Positions 1 to 5,376 of a stretch of DNA of 5,376 nt are shown here, in pieces. The stretch is from positions 1 through 5,376 of the forward strand of contig DASRVA010000042.1 in NCBI GenBank assembly GCA_035687745.1, given 5' to 3'. A program made the position numbers and the translations under genes. Within the stretch, counting starts at the first letter, position 1; every line of letters begins with the position of its first letter. This DNA is from DASRVA01 sp035687745. GTDB lineage: Bacteria; Gemmatimonadota; Gemmatimonadetes; JACCXV01; JAHWKZ01. The notes below the pieces were generated by a model. It made no database searches. It saw nothing but the letters and a program-made list of their open reading frames with translations, and was not told where the DNA came from.

Positions 1-845
<845 letters not shown>

Positions 846-870
846 CTCGAGCTCTCGGGGACGGGGCACG

Positions 871-901
871 GAGAAAAGAGAAGCGCCCCCGGAGGGGGCG
901 C
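871..901 (-). terminator. Rho-independent terminator-like hairpin after the four-gene operon
   Basis: Read on the minus strand, GCGCCCCC (901-894), a TCC loop and GGGGGCGC (890-883) form a perfect 8-bp, all-G/C stem. It is followed by the T-rich run TTCTCTTTTCTC (882-871). This is the usual intrinsic terminator layout, placed 71 bp beyond the lipoprotein stop codon and 37 bp before typA. The T run is interrupted by C, which lowers certainty. Because a candidate typA promoter lies upstream of it, the hairpin may also sit at the extreme 5' end of the typA transcript. There it could act as an attenuator or a 5' stabilising structure. Confidence 0.7.
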
Positions 902-914
902 GCTGGAAAACACC

Positions 915-943
915 AATGTACCACCTTTGGCTCGGATCGTCCA
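915..943 (-). promoter_or_regulatory. Candidate sigma-70-type promoter for typA
   Basis: On the minus strand a TGGACG (943-938) matches the TTGACA -35 consensus at 4 of 6 positions. A TACATT (920-915) matches TATAAT at 4 of 6. They are separated by exactly 17 bp. Transcription would begin near 908, giving a leader of about 60 nt that contains the hairpin at 883-901. This is the best promoter-like match I found in the gap before typA. Both boxes are imperfect, and short consensus matches occur by chance, so this is a suggestion. Confidence 0.35.
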
Positions 944-953
944 TCTCCGAGCC
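929..953. repeat. 8-bp perfect inverted repeat between lipoprotein gene and typA
   Basis: GGCTCGGA at 929-936 and its exact reverse complement TCCGAGCC at 946-953 are separated by 9 bp. The repeat starts 19 bp past the lipoprotein stop codon and overlaps the candidate typA -35 box and part of its spacer. It could be a second 3' stem-loop of the operon mRNA (no T-run follows, so not an intrinsic terminator alone) or an operator over the typA promoter. The sequence cannot distinguish these. Confidence 0.5.
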
Positions 954-971
954 GGCCGACCCCGGCGCCGC

Positions 972-1412
972 CTAGCCGCCACCGTCCTCCGCCGGTTCCT
1001 CCCGCGTCACCTGGAGGAGCGCGGAGTCGACGCCAGGGAAGTCCACTACCCGGACCGCGTAGGGTTCCAGACGCACCGCCTCCGAGAGACGGGCGTTCCG
1101 GATCGCCTCGATCGTCTCCTCGACGGATCTCCCGTCGGAGGCGGCCAGGCGCAGGGTCAGCCTGGCGATCCGGTTCCCGTAGTCCAGCGCCTGGAGCGAG
1201 ACCTCGAGCGATCCGCCCGCCACCTGGGCGCTCTCCCCGACCCGCAGGCGGACCTCCTCGAGCGGCGTCTCCCCGGGGCTCGCCTCCCGGTCGGATTGGC
1301 GGAACGGGCAGCCGGCGGCACAGGCTGCGAACGCTACCAGGACGACGACGACGAGGCGGAGCAGGGCGCGGCGAGCCGAGGCGGAGGCGCTCCAAGTCAC
1401 GAGCCGCGTCAT
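972..1412 (-). CDS. Small predicted lipoprotein of unknown function, translationally coupled to the symporter
   Basis: I do not recognise this 146-residue protein. It begins with a long n-region (residues 1-19, with RR at 14-15 and R19), followed by the hydrophobic stretch LVVVVLVAFAACAAGC. The last four residues (AAGC) form a lipobox-like site with Cys35 as the probable lipidated residue. Position -3 is Ala rather than Leu, so the lipobox is imperfect; Cys31 is an alternative. The mature part (about 112 residues) has alternating hydrophobic stretches that suggest a small beta-rich fold (VRLRVGESAQVAGGSLEVSLQALD, ARLTLRLAA), then a helix-like segment (VEETIEAIRNARLSEAV) and a strand-rich end (AVRVVDFPG, ALLQVTREE). 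The ATG at 1412 overlaps the symporter stop as ATGA. A GGGGAAG lies 8 nt upstream inside the symporter gene, so this start is preferred over longer readings of the frame, which would run antisense-like through the symporter coding region. The product is expected in the periplasm or anchored to a membrane. Its job may relate to the transporter, but that is inference from position only. Confidence 0.75.
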   Translation of the reverse strand: MTRLVTWSASASARRALLRLVVVVLVAFAACAAGCPFRQSDREASPGETPLEEVRLRVGESAQVAGGSLEVSLQALDYGNRIARLTLRLAASDGRSVEETIEAIRNARLSEAVRLEPYAVRVVDFPGVDSALLQVTREEPAEDGGG

Positions 1413-3166
1413 GAAGAGCGCTTCCCCGCCCGCTTGGACTCCGCCGTGCGCTTGTGGACCTCGTAGTTGTCGCGCCACGGCGCGCGCTGGAAGTAGGAGC
1501 GGGTCATCTCCTTCACCTCCGGGGACAGGATGATGAGCGCCAGAAGGTTGGGCAGGATGACGATCCCCAGAAAAACGTCGCCGAGCGCCCATATCGACGC
1601 CAGCGGCACGACCGCGCCGATGAAGTGCATGGCCACATACACCATCTTGTACGGCAGAAGGGCGTTCTTGCCCAGCAGGTAATAGGCGCAGCGATCTCCG
1701 TAATAGGACCACGAGATCGCGGTCGAGACGGCGAAGAGGATCACGCTGATCAATACGACGATGTTCCCCCATGTCCCGGGCAGTCCGTGCTGGAAGCCGA
1801 GCATGGTCAGGGGGGCGCCGCTCTCCACGGCCGGCCCCCACAGCATCGTGTACGTCTCACCGCTCGTCGAGACCGCCGCTCCGCGTACCGGGTCGATCGC
1901 CCCCGAGAAAGCTCGCGACATCTCGCTGTCGATGAAGAGCTGCGCGAGTGCGGCCTCGTGCCAGGCGATCTGCGGCGCCCCCGGCTCGACGTCGACCGGA
2001 CGGCCGTCCTCGAAGCTGATCTCCGCCGGTGGCGTCTCGAGCGGGAGGAACGCTCCCTCCTCGGTGGACATCACGTACGATAGATCGCCGCCGCTGAGCG
2101 GAATCTGCGTCGGCACCGTATCGTCATAGACACCGGTGGTGACGATGACCAGCGCGGTCATGGCACAGATCACGATCGTGTCGATGAAGGGTTCGAGAAG
2201 CGCCACGACGCCCTCCGAGACCGGCTCGTCGGTCTTGGCCGCCGCGTGGGCGATCGGCGCCGACCCCTGGCCGGCCTCGTTGGAGAAGAGGCCGCGCCGG
2301 ACTCCCCACATCATCGTCACCAGGAAGACCCCCATCCCGGTCCCGGCGACCCCTGCCGTGGGGTTGAAGGCCTCGCTCAGAATGAGCTCGATGGCGGGCA
2401 GCACGTCACGCCAGTTGATCGCCAGGATGAACAGCGCGCCGGCGACGTAGATGGCGGCCATGGCGGGCGAGAGGATCGCCGTCACGCGGCCGATCCTTGT
2501 GATCCCCCCGATGATGACCAGGAAAACGACGCCGGCCGTCACGAGGCCCGTGATCCATACGGGAACGCCGAAGGTCGTCCGCACGGAGTCGGCCACGGTG
2601 TTGGCCTGGATCGCGTTGCCGGTCATGAACGCGGTCGTTCCCAGCATGATGGCGAAGAAGACCGCCATCGGCTTCCACCTTGGCCCCAGCCCGCGCTCGA
2701 TGTAGTACATGGGTCCGCCGGCCACCGTGCCCTCCCACTTGTGGGCGTCGTAGTCGGGGCCCGTCACCGAGCGGTACCGCTGGGCCAGCGTCACCTCGGT
2801 GTACTTGGTAGCCATGCCGAGGAACCCGCAGACCATCATCCAGAACATCGCCCCTGGCCCGCCCAGATGGATGGCGATCGCTACGCCGGCGATGTTCCCG
2901 ATCCCCACCGTCGCGCTGAGGGCCGTGCTGAGGGCCTGGAAGTGGGAGACGTCGCCGGGCTCGTCCGGGTCGTCGTATTTGCCGCTCGTGACGGCGACTC
3001 CGTGCGCGAAGCGGCGTATCTGGACGAAGCCGAGATAAAAGGTCAGGTACACGCCCGTGCCGATCAGGGCAACCACGACCAGGGGGAGGGTCTCGCCCTG
3101 GATCGTGATCCCGGTGTCCCATACCCAGCCGTTCAGCGTCTCCACGACTCTCTCGAAAGTCTCCAT
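1409..3166 (-). CDS. Alanine/glycine:cation symporter (AGCS family, TC 2.A.25) with large periplasmic insertion
   Basis: This 585-residue inner-membrane transporter couples uptake of alanine, glycine or a related small amino acid to Na+ or H+. AGCS hallmarks are clear: ATVGIGNIAGVAIAIHLGGPGAMFWM (residues 85-110, close to the family signature, with Met where Trp is common after FWM), AGGPMYYIERGLG (149-161), NAIQANTVADS (184-194), RRGLFSNEAGQGSAPIAHAAA (290-310) and ISWSYYGDRC (484-493). I count 11 hydrophobic segments, near residues 27-48, 82-99, 103-119, 166-183, 203-221, 229-250, 272-288, 321-344, 466-488, 508-527 and 529-548, as in LeuT-fold AGCS proteins. Between segments 8 and 9, residues about 347-455 form an acidic, poorly hydrophobic insertion. 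It makes the protein over 100 residues longer than the roughly 450-residue core members. The C-terminus is strongly basic and probably cytosolic. The ATG at 3166 follows GGGGAG 4 nt upstream, which overlaps the stop of the preceding gene. The exact substrate cannot be read from sequence. Confidence 0.96.
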   Translation of the reverse strand: METFERVVETLNGWVWDTGITIQGETLPLVVVALIGTGVYLTFYLGFVQIRRFAHGVAVTSGKYDDPDEPGDVSHFQALSTALSATVGIGNIAGVAIAIHLGGPGAMFWMMVCGFLGMATKYTEVTLAQRYRSVTGPDYDAHKWEGTVAGGPMYYIERGLGPRWKPMAVFFAIMLGTTAFMTGNAIQANTVADSVRTTFGVPVWITGLVTAGVVFLVIIGGITRIGRVTAILSPAMAAIYVAGALFILAINWRDVLPAIELILSEAFNPTAGVAGTGMGVFLVTMMWGVRRGLFSNEAGQGSAPIAHAAAKTDEPVSEGVVALLEPFIDTIVICAMTALVIVTTGVYDDTVPTQIPLSGGDLSYVMSTEEGAFLPLETPPAEISFEDGRPVDVEPGAPQIAWHEAALAQLFIDSEMSRAFSGAIDPVRGAAVSTSGETYTMLWGPAVESGAPLTMLGFQHGLPGTWGNIVVLISVILFAVSTAISWSYYGDRCAYYLLGKNALLPYKMVYVAMHFIGAVVPLASIWALGDVFLGIVILPNLLALIILSPEVKEMTRSYFQRAPWRDNYEVHKRTAESKRAGKRSS

Positions 3167-3175
3167 CCCTCTCCC

Positions 3176-4072
3176 CTAGTGGAGTTCGGCGAGCATGCAG
3201 CGGGCGCTCCCGCCGCCGTAGGTCTCGATCGTGGTCAGGTCGACGTGCAGCGGTTCAGCGTGCCGCGACAACGCGGTCAGCTGGTCGGGTCGGAACGATC
3301 GGCGTGCCCGCTCGGACATCACGACGAACTTCTCCCCCTTCGGGTTCTCGAGCTCGAGCACGTTGCCGCAGAAGTCGTGCATCTGGTCGAGCGTGATCTG
3401 GATGACGTCGTGGCCCGTCTTCTCCAGCGACTCCTGGACGCCCGCGCGCTCCTCCGGCGCTCGGATCGCCTTGCCGCACACGACCGCCCATCTCTCACCG
3501 AGCCCCATCACCACGTTCGTATGGTAGACCTCGCGGCCGTCGCGGTCAGCGGCGCGGAAGATATGCGGCGCGTACCCGAACCGCTCCGCCCACTCGGCCA
3601 CGAGCCGCGGATCGGTCCGCGAGGACACACTTGCATAAACGATCCGCCACGGTTCGTCAATGACGAGGCTTCCCGTCCCTTCGAGAAACGCTCCTCCCGT
3701 CTCGGTTGCCGTCAGGTCGACGACGGTCGGATAGCGCTCGCCCAGCCACGTCACGAGGGCCGGCCATCGCTCGCCGCGCCGGCTGCGCGCGAGGATCGGA
3801 TACAGGACCAGCGTCCCGTCCGGCGAGGTCGTGAACCAGTTGTTGGGGAAAACGGCGTCGGGAGTGGCCGCGTTGGGTGGAACGTGGACGTCGACCTGGA
3901 CCCCGATCGCGAGAAGAGCGTCCTTGAGCGCCTCAAACTCGGCCCGGGCGGCCTCCTCGACGCGCGCCGGGTCCGGCTCGGCGCGAGACGCCTGGAAGGC
4001 ATTGTCCAGGACGGTCTCGGGGTTCGACCGGAAGCCGAGCGGTTCCACCATGAGGACACGGCGTGCGGACAT
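3176..4072 (-). CDS. ctlX: CtlX-type hydrolase, amidinotransferase (guanidino-group-modifying) superfamily
   Basis: This 298-residue cytosolic enzyme has the pentein fold of arginine deiminase, DDAH and amidinotransferases. Those enzymes attack a guanidinium or ureido carbon with a cysteine. Visible motifs are PDAVFPNNWFTT (71-82, substrate-binding Asp and Asn pair), GGAFLEGTGSLVID (126-139, catalytic acid probably Glu131), VYHTNVVMG (182-190, catalytic His184), DFCGNVLEL (233-241) and the C-terminal ETYGGGSARCMLAELH (283-298, nucleophile probably Cys292). The motif set resembles proteins called citrulline-utilisation hydrolase CtlX or arginine-deiminase-related (COG4874). The substrate could be citrulline, arginine or a methylated arginine and is not settled by sequence. 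The ATG at 4072 gives MSARRVLMVEPLGF, the usual family N-terminus. Upstream extensions of the frame overlap the isomerase gene and are rejected. The ribosome-binding site is weak (GGGG 6 nt upstream), which fits coupling to the gene ending 20 bp upstream. The symporter starts 9 bp downstream. Confidence 0.87.
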   Translation of the reverse strand: MSARRVLMVEPLGFRSNPETVLDNAFQASRAEPDPARVEEAARAEFEALKDALLAIGVQVDVHVPPNAATPDAVFPNNWFTTSPDGTLVLYPILARSRRGERWPALVTWLGERYPTVVDLTATETGGAFLEGTGSLVIDEPWRIVYASVSSRTDPRLVAEWAERFGYAPHIFRAADRDGREVYHTNVVMGLGERWAVVCGKAIRAPEERAGVQESLEKTGHDVIQITLDQMHDFCGNVLELENPKGEKFVVMSERARRSFRPDQLTALSRHAEPLHVDLTTIETYGGGSARCMLAELH

Positions 4073-4092
4073 TCCGGCCCCGGACCGGCCTT

Positions 4093-4665
4093 TCAGGCGG
4101 GGGGGACGACTGCGGTCCGCCGGATGGCGTCCAGGCGCGGGAACTCCCGCGCCAGGTAGGCCTCCCCCTCGCGCTGGATCCGCCCCTGGTCGGGGCCGCC
4201 TCCGCGTGGCGCCCCCTCTCCGTACGCCGCGTACAGCTCGTCCACCCGCTCCATCCCCTCGACGACCTCGGCGATCGGCGCGAAGCCCATCGTATCGAGG
4301 CCGGCATTGTCGCCGATGTTGATGAAGAGCTGGGTCGTGCGGCTTCCGGGCCCGGCCATGGCGAAGGTGACTCGGCCGCGCCGGTTCGACTCGACGACCG
4401 GGTCGTCGGGGATCGTCCGCCGGCGCCAGGCCGCGCTCGTGACCGGATCCCCGCTGATCCCGAACTGGGCGACGAACCCGTCCAGCACGCGGAAGAACCG
4501 GCATCCTTCGAAGAAGCCCGAAGCCACGAGCGCGTGGAAGCGGTCGACGCCATGGGGCGCCCACGACCGGCGGGCCTCGACGACGAAGTCCCCCCGTGAC
4601 GTCTCGAAGCGGACCCGGAAGCTCTCGGGGACGCCGTCGCCGGCGGGGCTCAGGGGCTCGTTCAC
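4093..4665 (-). CDS. Cyclophilin-type peptidyl-prolyl cis-trans isomerase, cytosolic
   Basis: This 190-residue protein is a cyclophilin, catalysing cis-trans isomerisation of X-Pro bonds during folding. Core motifs are RVRFETSRGDFVVE (17-30), CRFFRVLDGFVAQFGI (55-70, containing the equivalents of cyclophilin A Arg55, Phe60 and Gln63 as Arg59, Phe64 and Gln67), VTFAMAGPGSRTTQLFIN (99-116, with Phe114 matching Phe113) and MGFAPIAEVVEGMERVDEL (126-144). His126 of human cyclophilin A and the Trp121 region are not conserved, as in many bacterial forms. After the core comes a tail of about 40 residues (GEGAPRGGGPDQGRIQREGEAYL...), rich in Gly and charge. No signal peptide is present, so it should act in the cytoplasm. 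The start is GTG at 4665: no ATG or other usual start lies nearby in frame that keeps the first strand. No Shine-Dalgarno sequence precedes it, but a TATATT lies 7 bp upstream, suggesting a leaderless message. It is first in the operon with the CtlX hydrolase, symporter and lipoprotein. Confidence 0.93.
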   Translation of the reverse strand: MNEPLSPAGDGVPESFRVRFETSRGDFVVEARRSWAPHGVDRFHALVASGFFEGCRFFRVLDGFVAQFGISGDPVTSAAWRRRTIPDDPVVESNRRGRVTFAMAGPGSRTTQLFINIGDNAGLDTMGFAPIAEVVEGMERVDELYAAYGEGAPRGGGPDQGRIQREGEAYLAREFPRLDAIRRTAVVPPA

Positions 4666-4738
4666 GCCGTCAATATACGACGCGCTCCCATCCGGACGCC
4701 TCGACAGGAACGACGGACCCGGGGCGCGATTTGACGGC
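4666..4738. repeat. Inverted 8-bp repeats GCCGTCAA / TTGACGGC in the divergent intergenic region
   Basis: GCCGTCAA (4666-4673) and its exact reverse complement TTGACGGC (4731-4738) lie 57 bp apart in the 117-bp gap between the two divergent genes (4666-4782). One copy touches the GTG start and candidate -10 of the isomerase gene. The other reads TTGACG on the plus strand, about 45 bp before the S9 peptidase start, and could be a -35 box, though no good -10 follows at 16-18 bp. The pair may be a shared operator or chance. Apart from these, the candidate -10 at 4672-4677 and the ribosome-binding site at 4770-4775, I see nothing in this gap. Confidence 0.3.
4672..4677 (-). promoter_or_regulatory. 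Candidate -10 element (TATATT) placing transcription start at the GTG codon
   Basis: On the minus strand TATATT (4677-4672) matches TATAAT at 5 of 6 positions. It stands out as an A/T island in a very G/C-rich gap. Six bases (GACGGC) separate it from the GTG start at 4665, so transcription would begin on or next to the first base of the start codon. No convincing -35 box lies 16-19 bp upstream. The lack of any Shine-Dalgarno match agrees with a leaderless transcript. Confidence 0.45.
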
Positions 4739-4769
4739 CTTCCTCCGGCGCGAGACCTTGGGCGGCGCT

Positions 4770-4775
4770 AGGAGG
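4770..4775 (+). promoter_or_regulatory. Strong ribosome-binding site of the S9 peptidase gene
   Basis: AGGAGG at 4770-4775 is a full Shine-Dalgarno core with a 7-nt spacer to the ATG at 4783. It fixes the start of the peptidase gene and shows that this organism uses canonical Shine-Dalgarno initiation, in contrast to the SD-less GTG gene on the other strand. Confidence 0.9.
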
Positions 4776-4782
4776 CCCGCTC

Positions 4783-5376
4783 ATGTCGAGGTTCGCCGGC
4801 CGGACGATCCTGTTTCTGATCCCGCTCGTGGCCTGGACGCGCGCCGCGTCGAGCCAGGAGGCCGGCGATGTGGTCATGCCCGGGGACAACCTCGTCGTGG
4901 AGGGCGTCCCGGCCATTCCCGACTCGCTGGCCGACCGCGTCGACCGCTACACCGAGTTCCGCTCGGCCACCCTGCGCGGATGGCATCCGCTCCGGCAGCA
5001 CGTCCTGATCGGGACACGTTTCGGCGAGACCGAGCAAATCCACCTCGTCACCCAGCCGGGCGGCGCCCGCCGCCAGCTCACGTTCGGCGACGAGCGGGCG
5101 CTGGGCGGCGAGTTCCAGCCCCCGGACGGCGACACGTTCGTGTTCAGCCGGGACGTGGGGGGCGACGAGTTCTACCAGCTCTACCGCTATGACCTGGCGA
5201 CCGGCGAGGAGACGCTGCTCACGGATGGCGTCTCGCGGAACACCGGACCGGAATGGTCGAACGGGGGGCGCTGGATCGCCTACGGCTCGACCCGCCGGAC
5301 CGGCCGCGACGTGGATCTCTGGGTCGTCGACCCGAGCGATCCCACCACGGATCGGATGATCGTCCAGCTCGAAGGC
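4783..5376 (+). CDS. Secreted S9-family (prolyl oligopeptidase-like) peptidase, N-terminal 198 residues (3' end off window)
   Basis: The visible part is a signal peptide plus the first blades of the beta-propeller that precedes the alpha/beta-hydrolase domain in S9 peptidases. These serine peptidases cleave short peptides, and the propeller gates access to the active site. Residues 1-24 (MSRFAGRTILFLIPLVAWTRAASS) look like a Sec signal peptide, with cleavage likely between 21 and 24. The mature start has VPAIPDSLADRVDRYTEFRSATLRGWHP, LIGTRFGETEQIHLV, PGGARRQLTF, FSRDVGGDEFYQLYRYDLATGEETLLTDG and WSNGGRWIAYGSTRRTGRDVDLWVVDPSDP. These repeated strand patterns with D-x-x-T/S-G turns are typical of TolB/DPP-IV-like propeller blades. 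The catalytic Ser-Asp-His would lie in the missing C-terminal domain, so activity cannot be confirmed here. The ATG at 4783 is set by the AGGAGG site. A non-peptidase TolB-like propeller protein is the main alternative, but FRSATLRGWHP plus the DVGGDEFYQLYR stretch favour S9. Confidence 0.88.
   Translation, partial: MSRFAGRTILFLIPLVAWTRAASSQEAGDVVMPGDNLVVEGVPAIPDSLADRVDRYTEFRSATLRGWHPLRQHVLIGTRFGETEQIHLVTQPGGARRQLTFGDERALGGEFQPPDGDTFVFSRDVGGDEFYQLYRYDLATGEETLLTDGVSRNTGPEWSNGGRWIAYGSTRRTGRDVDLWVVDPSDPTTDRMIVQLEG

Noticed and set aside
1413..1841. N-terminal extension of the lipoprotein frame to a start at 1841
   Set aside because: The extension overlaps the symporter gene in another frame and would bury the signal peptide in the middle of the protein. 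The ATG at 1412, with ATGA coupling and a GGGGAAG upstream, is better.
2246..4159. A 637-codon open frame on the plus strand
   Set aside because: It runs antisense to the symporter and CtlX genes, whose family motifs are unmistakable. Its product is His/Arg/Asp-rich low-complexity sequence with no domain, as expected of a complementary frame in G/C-rich DNA.
4073..4564. N-terminal extension of the CtlX-type frame to a start at 4564
   Set aside because: It overlaps almost the whole isomerase gene and adds an Arg/Gly-rich stretch without homology. The family N-terminus begins at MSARRVLM (4072).
4731..4759. TTGACG at 4731-4736 as -35 box of the S9 peptidase promoter
   Set aside because: No acceptable -10 hexamer follows at 16-18 bp (the sequence there is around GACCTT), so I do not call a promoter.
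4596..5192. A 198-codon plus-strand frame at the right end
   Set aside because: It crosses the start of the S9 peptidase in a different frame and is Arg-rich without motifs. The real reading frame starts at 4783, has a signal peptide and propeller repeats, and stays open to the window edge.

Overview
The window comes from a GC-rich bacterial chromosome: coding is dense and third codon positions are strongly G/C. The gene set is a BipA/TypA GTPase, a cyclophilin, a CtlX-type amidinotransferase-fold hydrolase, an AGCS amino-acid symporter and a secreted S9 peptidase. That mix would suit a free-living, protein- and amino-acid-using lineage such as Gemmatimonadota or a related phylum. This placement is an impression from protein style only. 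There is no rRNA, tRNA, CRISPR array or mobile element, and nothing suggests recent transfer.

Layout: five genes on the minus strand fill positions 1-4665 and one plus-strand gene runs off the right edge. Read in the direction of transcription, the minus strand carries a peptidyl-prolyl isomerase (4665-4093), a CtlX-type hydrolase (4072-3176), a sodium:alanine/glycine-type symporter (3166-1409) and a small lipoprotein (1412-972). The gaps are 20 bp, 9 bp and then a 4-bp ATGA overlap, so these four look like one operon. The operon ends at a GC-rich hairpin with a T-rich tail (871-901). The BipA/TypA gene follows on the same strand (845 to beyond the left edge), probably from its own promoter at about 915-943. 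Diverging from the operon across a 117-bp gap, a secreted S9-family peptidase starts at 4783 behind a strong AGGAGG site and is cut off at the right edge.

How the genes may work together (inference): the S9 peptidase would release peptides outside the cytoplasm. The symporter would import small amino acids with Na+ or H+. The CtlX-type enzyme would hydrolyse a guanidino or ureido amino acid such as citrulline or arginine. Together they read as a modest amino-acid scavenging neighbourhood, with a cytosolic cyclophilin as first gene of the operon. TypA is a housekeeping/stress ribosome-associated GTPase and probably unrelated.

No clearly unprecedented system is visible. The points most worth checking are the apparent leaderless GTG start of the operon, the two inverted repeats in the typA leader region, the roughly 105-residue periplasmic insertion in the symporter, and the uncharacterised lipoprotein translationally coupled to that symporter. 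Several very long open frames antisense to the real genes are shadows caused by the high GC content.
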